Source of the DNA: Arthrobacter sp. Alg241-R88
GTDB taxonomy: Bacteria > Actinomycetota > Actinomycetes > Actinomycetales > Micrococcaceae
Reading direction: 5' to 3'
NCBI RefSeq assembly: GCF_900537115.1
Contig: NZ_UNRG01000004.1
Coordinates: forward strand, 154,384 to 218,383
Length of the DNA stretch: 64,000 nt
Both the position numbers and the translations under genes were made by a program. How positions within the stretch are numbered: the first letter of the stretch is position 1; each line of letters starts with the position of its first letter. Shown in pieces: positions 54,143 to 62,200 of this stretch. The notes beneath the pieces are model-generated. The model was not told the DNA's origin, searched no databases, and saw only the letters and a list, made by a program, of their open reading frames with translations.

Positions 54143-54769
54143 ATGGAGACCCGCCGCATCACAGTCCTTTCCGCCGGACTCGGCGTACCGTCGTCGAGCC
54201 GCCTGCTGGCGGACCAGCTGGCCGCCTCCGCTAAGCGGCAACTGCGTGCAGCAGGATTCAGCGTGCAGATTGACGTCGTGGAGCTCCGGGATCTTGCTGT
54301 GGACATCGCCAACAACTTTGTCACCGGCTATGCGGCCCCCCGCCTCGCCGAGGTGATTGCGGGCCTGGAAGCCTCGGAGGGCATCATCGCTGTGACACCG
54401 GTCTTCAGTGCCTCCTACAGCGGGCTCTTCAAGTCGTTCATAGACGTCCTGGACCCGAAGTCACTGGACGGCAAAGCTGTCCTGCTGGGTGCCACCGGCG
54501 GCACGGATCGCCACCAGATGGTTCTGGACTACGCCCTGCGGCCGTTGTTCAGCTACCTTCGGACGCGGACGGCAGCCACTGGCGTCTTCGCCGGCCCCCA
54601 GGACTGGGGCATGACGGACGACGACGGCTCCGGCCTTGCCGAGCGGATCAACCGGGCTGCCGGCGAATTTACGCGCCTGCTTGAAGGACCGCAGCCGGGG
54701 CGGAAGCCTGCCCCGATGGAGTCCCTGCCCTTTGAGCAGTTGCTGGCAGGCATCTCCGGATCACGGTAA
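54143..54769 (+). CDS. NAD(P)H-dependent FMN reductase
   Basis: 208 aa flavodoxin-like reductase of the MsuE/CE1759 type, which supplies reduced FMN to a monooxygenase. It begins RRITVLSAGLGVPSSSRLLAD (FMN phosphate loop), then ITPVFSASYSG-like VTPVFSASYSGLFKSFIDVL and GATGGTDRH. ATG 54143 is selected because GGAG lies 6 nt upstream. TATGAT at 54110-54115 may be the -10. A longer frame with ATGs upstream lacks such a site. No flavin monooxygenase gene is adjacent. Confidence 0.88.
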   Translation: METRRITVLSAGLGVPSSSRLLADQLAASAKRQLRAAGFSVQIDVVELRDLAVDIANNFVTGYAAPRLAEVIAGLEASEGIIAVTPVFSASYSGLFKSFIDVLDPKSLDGKAVLLGATGGTDRHQMVLDYALRPLFSYLRTRTAATGVFAGPQDWGMTDDDGSGLAERINRAAGEFTRLLEGPQPGRKPAPMESLPFEQLLAGISGSR

Positions 54770-54814
54770 GCCGGCCACGCCGAACTTTCGGGCGGCGCGG
54801 GACGTTGTGTGGGC

Positions 54815-55153
54815 ATGAAGTGTCCTGTGGATTCAGTGGAACTGTTGATGACCGAGCGCAGCGGGGTTGAGATCGACTACTGCCCCCAGTGCCGGGGGGT
54901 GTGGCTGGACCGCGGGGAACTGGACAAGATCCTGGACCGGGCGGCAGATTCCGTACCTGGCCCTGCACCGGCACGCCCGGCCCCCGCGCCCGCGGTAGCG
55001 CCTCCGCCGCTGTATCCGAACTTTGAACCGCGCCGGGAACAGCAGCGCGGCTACGACGACCGCAGGTACGGCAAGCAGGACTACGACCGGGATCCTGACC
55101 GGCGGCGCCATAAGAAGAAGGAAGGCTGGCTGGGAGAGATGTTCGACTTCTAG
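54815..55153 (+). CDS. zf-TFIIB domain protein
   Basis: 112 aa. The N-terminal 40 residues are a small zinc ribbon (MKCPVDSVELL...DYCPQCRGVWLDRGELDKIL) with C3, C23 and C26; the fourth position is D6 instead of Cys, as in many actinobacterial members. The rest is Pro/Ala-rich, then Arg/Tyr/Asp-rich and basic (RRRHKKKEGWLGEMFDF). Function unknown; nucleic-acid or protein contact is possible. ATG 54815 fits the family start better than the in-frame GTG 54809. Confidence 0.82.
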   Translation: MKCPVDSVELLMTERSGVEIDYCPQCRGVWLDRGELDKILDRAADSVPGPAPARPAPAPAVAPPPLYPNFEPRREQQRGYDDRRYGKQDYDRDPDRRRHKKKEGWLGEMFDF

Positions 55154-55205
55154 GCAGGACCCACCCGGGCGCCAGGCTCCGCTGGGAAGGCGGGCGCGCC
55201 GTACG

Positions 55206-55778
55206 TCAGTCGTCCAGTAGTTCGATGAATTCCCTTGCCTGCTTCAGCGTGATGTCCGAGTGCCGGGTCAGGGCGGTGGCAGCACCTTCCGTGTCCCCGC
55301 TGCGGGCCAGCGTGCGGATCCTTCCGTAGATCTCGTCATTGAGCATGTTGCTGCTGACTTCCCGGGTCACATCGCCTTTGCTGGCAATTGCACGGTAGCG
55401 GTAGGGGAAGCGCTGCGGCTCCTCGTCCTCGTCGTCTTCAACAGGCGCAGGGGGAGCCTCCGTTCCCCGATAGGGTTGTGGATGGGCTGCCAGGGCCCCG
55501 ACGGCGTCACGGGACGCCCGCAGGCCCTCTCCTGTGGCCTCGTAGTACAGCTTGATGGCCGCCATAGCCTGGCCCTGCGCGATCAAGGCATACAGCCTGC
55601 GGTGTTCCTCTTCGGAAAGTTTGGCGGCAGCCGTGCGCGCCAGCTCGGCGGGGGTAACGGCCGGTTCCGCCGGTTCGGCGCTGCGGGCGGCCTTCCGCCT
55701 GCTGATGGCGCGGGCAGCCAGCGTTACTCCGGCAATGACTGCCAGGAGGATAAGGACAGGGGCCACGAGCGATTCCAT
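55206..55778 (-). CDS. Membrane-anchored protein with bL12 C-terminal-like domain
   Basis: 190 aa with an N-terminal transmembrane helix (about 4-24), a basic stretch, then a helical segment. QGQAMAAIKLYYEATGEGLRASRDAV (about 68-93) matches the ribosomal L7/L12 C-terminal domain, which contacts translation factors. A DEDEE-rich acidic piece is at about 115-120. A membrane-tethered L12-CTD look-alike is unusual. It starts 3 nt after the stop of the 92-aa gene, so they form an operon divergent from dnaB. Confidence 0.7.
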   Translation of the reverse strand: MESLVAPVLILLAVIAGVTLAARAISRRKAARSAEPAEPAVTPAELARTAAAKLSEEEHRRLYALIAQGQAMAAIKLYYEATGEGLRASRDAVGALAAHPQPYRGTEAPPAPVEDDEDEEPQRFPYRYRAIASKGDVTREVSSNMLNDEIYGRIRTLARSGDTEGAATALTRHSDITLKQAREFIELLDD

Positions 55779-55781
55779 TGT

Positions 55782-56060
55782 CTAAAGCCGTTCTATGTGC
55801 TTCCTGGCAGCAGCCAGATCTGATTGCTTTGCCTGGGCGGTGTTCTGGCTGGGCATCGTATTCCGTTCCAGCCGGGCGCGGGCGGCGGTGGCAGCCGCGA
55901 CCTGGGCTGCGTAATGCTGCGCCGAACGCTCCGCCAGGTCGCGCTGGTATTTTTCGGCGTCGGAGATCCCCGAGTCGCGCGGGCTCAGGGCCGTGAAAAG
56001 ACCCCATATGAGCGCCACCAAAACAATCGCAGGCAACAGCATCAGCAGTAGTTCGCCCAT
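55782..56060 (-). CDS. Small membrane protein with coiled-coil tail (92 aa)
   Basis: 92 aa: one N-terminal helix (about 3-26, LLLMLLPAIVLVALIWGLF) and a cytosolic, Ala/Gln/Arg-rich helical tail (35-92). First gene of a two-gene unit with the L12-like protein. No family name recognised. It is the gene nearest the DnaA-box-rich gap before dnaB on this side. Confidence 0.7.
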   Translation of the reverse strand: MGELLLMLLPAIVLVALIWGLFTALSPRDSGISDAEKYQRDLAERSAQHYAAQVAAATAARARLERNTMPSQNTAQAKQSDLAAARKHIERL

Positions 56061-56724
56061 GCATAGAGCTTATGCCAGATCCGGGTTATCCACAGCAATA
56101 TTCGGCATCGTGCATAGAGGCGGGCAGGGGGACGGGTCAAATCGGCAGGGCGGAATATGATGATTGCCACAAGGCCGCTGGCAGTATCGGCCGGCGGCTC
56201 CCCGGGCGTCTCCCGCTGCCGGGGTCAGCGGTGCTGGCTGTGGATGAAATTCCCCAAAAGAAATATTTACTCCACATGCCGACGAAGGCGTTTCCGCAGG
56301 TCAGCGACACAAGCAGGTCCAAAGTTTTTTAGTTTCCACAGCTTTCCCCACAGACTGTGCACAAGCTATGCCCGGTACTGCACAGGTTATCCACAACCTC
56401 TCCCGCGTGCTGGCTTGGAGGCTGAACTCCTGGCGGCTAGCGTAGCGGGGTACCTGTTTTTCGGTGCCCGCTACGGCTGTCAAAGGCGCGGTGAAACGGT
56501 ACAGGACGGACTCCTGCAACCTGCAGGGACGGCCAATGTGGAAAACCTGTGGATAGTGGGGATAACTCCCGCAAAAGCCCGCACCCCCGCGGGTTTGCGC
56601 ACGATTGTCAGACCCCGCCGGTAAACCTGGACAGGTGGGCGCAGCTTGGGCGGCGCAACGCCTTTAGCAGGATGGTTAACCACCGGGCACTTCGGTCCCC
56701 GGTACACAGTGGAGGACGGCAGTT
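56061..56724 (+). promoter_or_regulatory. dnaB upstream region with several DnaA boxes
   Basis: 664 bases without a gene I can support. Exact TTATCCACA boxes are at 56086-56094 and 56387-56395. Near-matches on the other strand are TGTGGATAG (56548-56556) and TGGGGATAA (56557-56565), with weaker TTTCCACA-like words near 56333 and 56538. This is far above chance for a 9-mer and suggests that DnaA binds the control region of dnaB and the divergent membrane-protein operon. Confidence 0.65.
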
Positions 56725-58107
56725 TTGTCAGTAGCGCATCTGGATCCGATCGAGGCCACCCGCGGATCGGACGTGAGCCGGAAGCCCCCGCAGGACATCC
56801 CCGCCGAACAGTCTGTTCTTGGCGGAATGATGTTGTCCAAGGACGCCATTGCCGACGTCGTGGAAATCCTCCGTGGCCAGGATTTCTACCGGCCCGCACA
56901 TGAAACCATCTATGAAGCCATCATCGACCTCTACGGCCGGGGTGAGCCGGCTGACGCCGTCACAGTCTCCGATGAGCTCACCAAGCGCGCAGAGATCAAC
57001 CGGATCGGCGGCCCGGCCTACCTGCATGAGCTGATCCAAACCGTTCCCACCGCAGCCAACGCAGGCTATTACGCAGAGATCGTTGCCGAACGGGCGGTCC
57101 TCCGGCGCCTGGTGAATGCCGGCACCAAGATCGTGCAGCTGGGCTACGGCTCGGACGGCGAGGTGGAGGACCTGGTGAACCAGGCCCAGGCCGAGGTCTA
57201 TGCCGTGGCCGAGCGGCGCACCGCCGAGGATTACGTGGTGCTCAAGGACGTGATGGAGTCCACGGTGGACGAGATCGAGGCGTCCGGCCACCGCGGCGAG
57301 GGCATGACCGGTGTGCCAACCGGTTTCTACGAACTTGATGAGCTCACGCATGGCCTCCACCCCGGGCAGATGATCGTTATCGCAGCGAGGCCCGCAGTTG
57401 GTAAGTCCACCTTCGCCCTGGACTTTGCCCGCTCCGCCGCCATCAAGAACAACCTGGCTACTGTTATGTTTTCCCTCGAAATGGGCCGCAACGAGATCGC
57501 CATGCGCCTGCTCTCAGCCGAAGCCACCATTGGCCTGCAGGATCTCCGCAAGGGAACCATCAAGGATGAGCAATGGTCCAAGATTGCCACCACCATGGGC
57601 CGGATGAATGACGCTCCGCTGTTTATCGATGACAGCCCCAACATGTCCCTCATGGAAATCCGTGCCAAGTGCCGGCGGCTGAAGCAGCAGCACGACCTTA
57701 AGCTTGTCATCCTCGACTACCTGCAGCTGATGAGCTCCGGCAAAAAGGTGGAGTCGCGCCAGCAGGAAGTTTCGGAGTTCTCCCGCGCCCTGAAGCTGCT
57801 GGCCAAGGAACTCCAGGTCCCGGTTATCGCCCTGTCCCAGCTGAACCGTGGATCCGAGCAGCGCCAGGACAAGCGCCCCATGGTTTCCGACCTCCGTGAA
57901 TCCGGCTCCATTGAGCAGGACGCGGACATGGTGATCCTGCTCCACCGCGAAGACGTTTACGACAAGGAGTCACCGCGCGCCGGTGAGGCCGACATCCTGG
58001 TGGCCAAGCACCGTAACGGCCCCACCAAGGACATTGTGGTGGCCTTCCAGGGCCACTATTCCCGCTTCGCCAACATGGCGGCCGACGCCGGCGGCGGAGG
58101 CTTCTAG
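56725..58107 (+). CDS. dnaB: Replicative DNA helicase DnaB
   Basis: Hexameric 5'-3' helicase that opens the replication fork. 460 aa without an intein. The N-terminal domain has DIPAEQSVLGGMMLSKDAI, the RecA-like domain has Walker A ARPAVGKST with K227, EMGRNEIAMRLLSAEA, and LVILDYLQLMS (Walker B), then LKLLAKELQVPVIALSQLNRGSE. The start is TTG 56725 with GGAGG 9 nt before it. The upstream region is rich in DnaA boxes, which fits coordinated replication control. Confidence 0.97.
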   Translation: MSVAHLDPIEATRGSDVSRKPPQDIPAEQSVLGGMMLSKDAIADVVEILRGQDFYRPAHETIYEAIIDLYGRGEPADAVTVSDELTKRAEINRIGGPAYLHELIQTVPTAANAGYYAEIVAERAVLRRLVNAGTKIVQLGYGSDGEVEDLVNQAQAEVYAVAERRTAEDYVVLKDVMESTVDEIEASGHRGEGMTGVPTGFYELDELTHGLHPGQMIVIAARPAVGKSTFALDFARSAAIKNNLATVMFSLEMGRNEIAMRLLSAEATIGLQDLRKGTIKDEQWSKIATTMGRMNDAPLFIDDSPNMSLMEIRAKCRRLKQQHDLKLVILDYLQLMSSGKKVESRQQEVSEFSRALKLLAKELQVPVIALSQLNRGSEQRQDKRPMVSDLRESGSIEQDADMVILLHREDVYDKESPRAGEADILVAKHRNGPTKDIVVAFQGHYSRFANMAADAGGGGF

Positions 58108-58164
58108 GGCCGGCGCTCCCCGTGGGGCCGGGCCACTCCTGCGGACTTTTTGGGCCGCTGGTCT

Positions 58165-59136
58165 TCAGCCCTGCGCCAACAGATGGTTCGGCAGCCGGTT
58201 TCCCGGCGCTGTGCCCCTGATTTCCAGCAGTTCGCGGGCGTGGGCGTGGAGCCTCTTGTCCTCTTCGCTGACGGGCACCCAAGGCGGGACGGGCACGGAG
58301 TTGCCGTCGGCGTCGCGCGCCACCATCACGGTGAGGCAATAGGTGGTGAGGTTCAGTTCGCCGCCCTTGGGATCGCCGGAGCGGACGTGGACGGCGATGT
58401 GCATGCCCTTCGTCCCCGTGTAGACCAGGCGGGCTTCCACCTCGACCACATGGCCGATCAGCAGCGGGCGGTAGAACCGGACCCCACCGGAGAACACGGC
58501 CACGGTGTCCATCCCGCAGTAGCGGGACGCGCAGACGTAGGCGGCTTCGTCAATCCACTTCATCACGATTCCGCCGTGGACCTTTCCGCCCCAGTTCACG
58601 TCCGTGGGCGCGGCCATAAACCGCAGCGTCACCCGCTCGGCAGTGCCAGCATCCGTATATTCCTGCCGGTTCATGGCTTCAACGATCTGCTCGCGGATCC
58701 TGATGCGGGCAAGGGCGTGGTCCCGCTGCTCGATTTCTTCAGCCGTGCCAGGCTCGAACTGCTTCACCGGGATGGGCTTTCCGTCCTCGCCGACGGCCAC
58801 AAAGATCACCATGCACTGGCTGCGCATGGTGGCTGGGCCACCCTTCGGATCCCCCGAGGACACCACGGTCCGGATATGCATGGATGAGCGTCCGGTGTAG
58901 ACGATGGTCGCTTCCACTTCCACCATGTCTCCGCTGTTCACGGGGTCGGCGAAGTGGATGTTCCCCACATAGGCCGTCACGCAATAGGACTTTGCCCAGC
59001 CCACGGCGGCAGCGTAGGCAGCCTTGTCCACCCACTCGAGGACGGTTCCCGCGTCTACGGAACCGCTGTGGCCCACGTCCATGGGGGCGGCCAGGAAGCG
59101 TAGGGTCACGGAGTTGGGAGTACCGGTCTCAGTCAT
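58165..59136 (-). CDS. Acyl-CoA thioesterase, double hotdog
   Basis: 323 aa made of two consecutive hotdog domains (about 5-150 and 165-310), each with the VTLRFLAAPMDVGHSG / VTLRFMAAPTDVNWGG strand-and-turn, a D in the catalytic helix (TVLEWVDKAAYAA; IVMKWIDEAAYVC) and a SGDPKGG loop. It hydrolyses acyl-CoA thioesters in the cytoplasm; chain-length preference is unknown. A TAAGAT hexamer on the minus strand (59148-59143) lies 6 nt before the ATG, so the mRNA is probably leaderless. It converges on dnaB. Confidence 0.92.
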   Translation of the reverse strand: MTETGTPNSVTLRFLAAPMDVGHSGSVDAGTVLEWVDKAAYAAAVGWAKSYCVTAYVGNIHFADPVNSGDMVEVEATIVYTGRSSMHIRTVVSSGDPKGGPATMRSQCMVIFVAVGEDGKPIPVKQFEPGTAEEIEQRDHALARIRIREQIVEAMNRQEYTDAGTAERVTLRFMAAPTDVNWGGKVHGGIVMKWIDEAAYVCASRYCGMDTVAVFSGGVRFYRPLLIGHVVEVEARLVYTGTKGMHIAVHVRSGDPKGGELNLTTYCLTVMVARDADGNSVPVPPWVPVSEEDKRLHAHARELLEIRGTAPGNRLPNHLLAQG

Positions 59137-59142
59137 GGTGCG

Positions 59143-59148
59143 ATCTTA
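59143..59148 (-). promoter_or_regulatory. -10 element of leaderless thioesterase transcript
   Basis: TAAGAT on the minus strand, 6 nt before the ATG at 59136. Confidence 0.6.
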
Positions 59149-59202
59149 CTGACGCCACCGGTTACCCATCGGTTGGGCATGCAACATTCGAGCCAACAGC
59201 AA

Positions 59203-59232
59203 TGCCCCGCCCGCCGAAGGGCGGACGGGGCA
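59203..59232 (-). terminator. GC-rich hairpin after the CE12-PL11 gene
   Basis: TGCCCCGCCCGCC (59203-59215) pairs with GGCGGACGGGGCA (59220-59232) with one mismatch and a GAAG loop. On the minus strand it lies about 30 bases beyond the stop at 59265. No strong T-run follows. Confidence 0.6.
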
Positions 59233-59264
59233 CAGCTTGAACAGCTCAGTGCGATCGCGGCAAC

Positions 59265-62200
59265 TTAGCCGGCGCGGGTGTACACAATGTCCGGCTGGGC
59301 AGGAAGCTCCATGCCTTCTCCGATGAAGAAGCCGGGGTGCGGCGGCTGGTTGTAGGCGATGTTCTCGCGGGCAACCGAGAGCCGGTACACCGGATCATGC
59401 ATCAGGGTACGGAGCCGGACATCCGTGGCGGCGGACGTGGTGTAGATCCGCAGCTCCGTGCTGTCGGCCGAAGGCCACGCCAGTTCCTCCCGCCAGTCAC
59501 CCAGGAGATCCGCCTGGATGGCAGGGTTCCCCTTGGTGCTGTTGTTGGTCTTGGCACCGGTTGCCGTCAGCAGCCTGTCGCTGGATTCCGTCTCCCAGTT
59601 CCACTTGGCGATGCTGGGGGTGCCCGTGTTGGTGGCGGTGTTCCAGTCGTGGTCCACGATTTCGCGCAGCAGGTCGCCGTCCCACCAGGCCAGGAAGTTG
59701 GCTGCCGGGATGTTGTTGGCAATCAGCTGGCCCTTCGCGGAGCGGAGCTCACCGACAGGGGAGTTCCAGGCCGCGTCGCCGCCGATGGCCCAGCCTTCGG
59801 CACCCGCATGGCGGGGGTCGATGTCTCCCGCTGCAGCGCGTCCGGTGTCCTTGGTGGCCGGAATGCTCCACAGCACTTCACCGGTCCGTGAGTCCCGGAA
59901 TGTCGCACCCTTGTTGCCGCTGGAACCCATGTCCTCGTGGGCGGCGAAGGTCTCCAGCCCGGGGCGGGACGGATCGAGGTCGCTTGTGTGGATGGCGTCA
60001 CCGTGGCCGAGGCCGGTGTTGTACAGCGGCTTGCCGTTATCGTCGATGGTCATGGACCCGAAGACAAACTCGTCCTTGCCGTCGGCATCAACGTCGGCGA
60101 CGGACAGGTTGTGGTTGCCCTGGCCGCGGTACTGCGCCCCGGCAGCGTCCGAATCGAAGACCCAGCGCTTCACGATTTTGCCGCCTACCAGGTCGTACGT
60201 GGCGAGCACGGCACGGGTGTAATAGCCGCGGCTGAACATCATGGACGGGTGCTCGCCGTCCAGGTACGCGACAGCGCCGAGGAAACGGTCCACCCGGTTG
60301 CCGTAGGTGTCGCCCCAGGCCCCCACGTCGCCGCGGGGAGGATCGTACTTCACCGTGTCCATCACGGTGCCGGTGGCGCCGTGGAACACCGTCAGGAATT
60401 CATCGCCGGTCAGCACGTAGCCGGTGCTGTTGCGGTGGTCGGCGCTGGGGTTGCCAATCGCTGTGCCGGCCGCGTCCCGGGTGCCGTCGGCCGTTTTCAT
60501 GGCCACCTCAGCCTTGCCGTCGCCGTCGAAGTCGTAGGCGAGGAGCTGGGTGTAGTGGGCGCCGGCACGGATGTTCGGCCCCATGTTGATGCGCCAGAGC
60601 CTGGTGCCGTCCATCCTGTAGGCGTCCACGTAGACAGTGCCGGTGTAGCCCGCCTGCGAGTTGTCCTTGGAATTGGACGGTGACCACATCTGGATGACTT
60701 CGTAGGTCCCGTCGCCATCCAGGTCCGCCACGCTGGAGTCACCGGCGGAGTAGCTGTAGGGCTGGCCGTCCTTGGTGTAGTCGTCGGCGGGCTTGTCGAG
60801 CTTGATGGACAGGTAGTCCTGGGCAAGCGGCGTGAACTCGGCCGTGAGCTGGTCCCCGCCGTTGCCCACGGTCTTGATGACGTACTTGGAGGATGATGTT
60901 CCAGCGGGATCCAGGTAGGTGGTGCTGCTGCGGATCGGCTCGTCCGTGAGCTGGACGCCGTCCCGGATCACATGGAAACCGACTTGCTCAGGGTCCAGGC
61001 CCAGCATGCGCCAGCCCACCCGTACGCCGTCACCGGTGAGCAAGGCCACGGGGGCCCGGTCCAACTGCTCCATTTGCCGGTTCACCACGGTGACCTTTTC
61101 GGTTCCCACCACGGGGGAGGGCACGGATTCGCCGCCCTTGTTCACGGTGGTAACGCGGTAGTAGTACTTGATGGTGGTCAGCACTGTGTAGTCGGTGTAG
61201 TTCACCTCGGTGGCACGGCCCACGTAGTCAAAGGGCTCATCGGGTGAGGTGGACCGGTAGACCTGGTATGCCGCAGCACCGGAGACTTTCTGCCACTTGA
61301 GCGTGACACTGGTCTTCTCCACAGCCTTCACGTCCACCTTGCTGGTGGCCGCCGGGACTGGTGTTTTGGGATCCACCAGGGCGGTCTCCACAGTATTGGA
61401 GGGGACCGATTCAAGGCCGGTGCTGTCCAGTGCGGTGACGAAGTACTTGTACTTCAGGCCGGCAAAGGCAGTGGTGTCCTGGAAGGACGCTGCCGTCACG
61501 TTTTCGGCGATCAGCTGTGGCTCAGCTTCAAAGGATGCCTGGCGGAACACCTTGTAGGTGGCGGCGTCTGCCACGGCATCCCAGGCGAGGTCAACGGTAG
61601 GCGGTTCTGCAGCGGCGTTAACCGCAACCGTGTGCAGGTTGGTGGGACCCACCAGCAGCGGCGTAACCTCCAGGCCGTTGAGCCGCTGGCCCGAGCCGCT
61701 GATGGACAGGTTGAGCTGTCCGTCGGAGACCAGGACCTGGTTGATGATCTTGGTTGCCGAGGATGCCCGGCTGGAAGACACCTGGCCGAAGGGAGTGCCC
61801 TCGGCCGCGACGTCCGTCCGCGTGGAGCCGATCCAGTCGCTGTGGTACGTCTTCAGGGCGTAGGTGCCGTTGGGAACGTCGAGCTGGAATTCGAAGCTGG
61901 AGCCGCTGAGGACGAAGTCGCGCAGCAGGTTGCTGGTCACCGCTCCCCGGTCCCGGTCGCTGAGCACCGAGATGTCCTTGAAGCCGAAGCCGCGCTGCGG
62001 GGTGTACGCCATGGTCCGGTTGACCTCGGTGTAGCCTGCCTCAAGCGGTGCCCCCGCCGGTCCAAAATCGAACTTGTACTTCGCCTGCTTGGTGGTCACG
62101 TTGAGGGTGTCGCTGGGTTCGGAAAGACCCTTGCCGTTCATGGCGGCTACCCGGACGTTGTAGGCGGTACCTTCAGCCAGCCCGCCCAGGTTGGCGGTGG

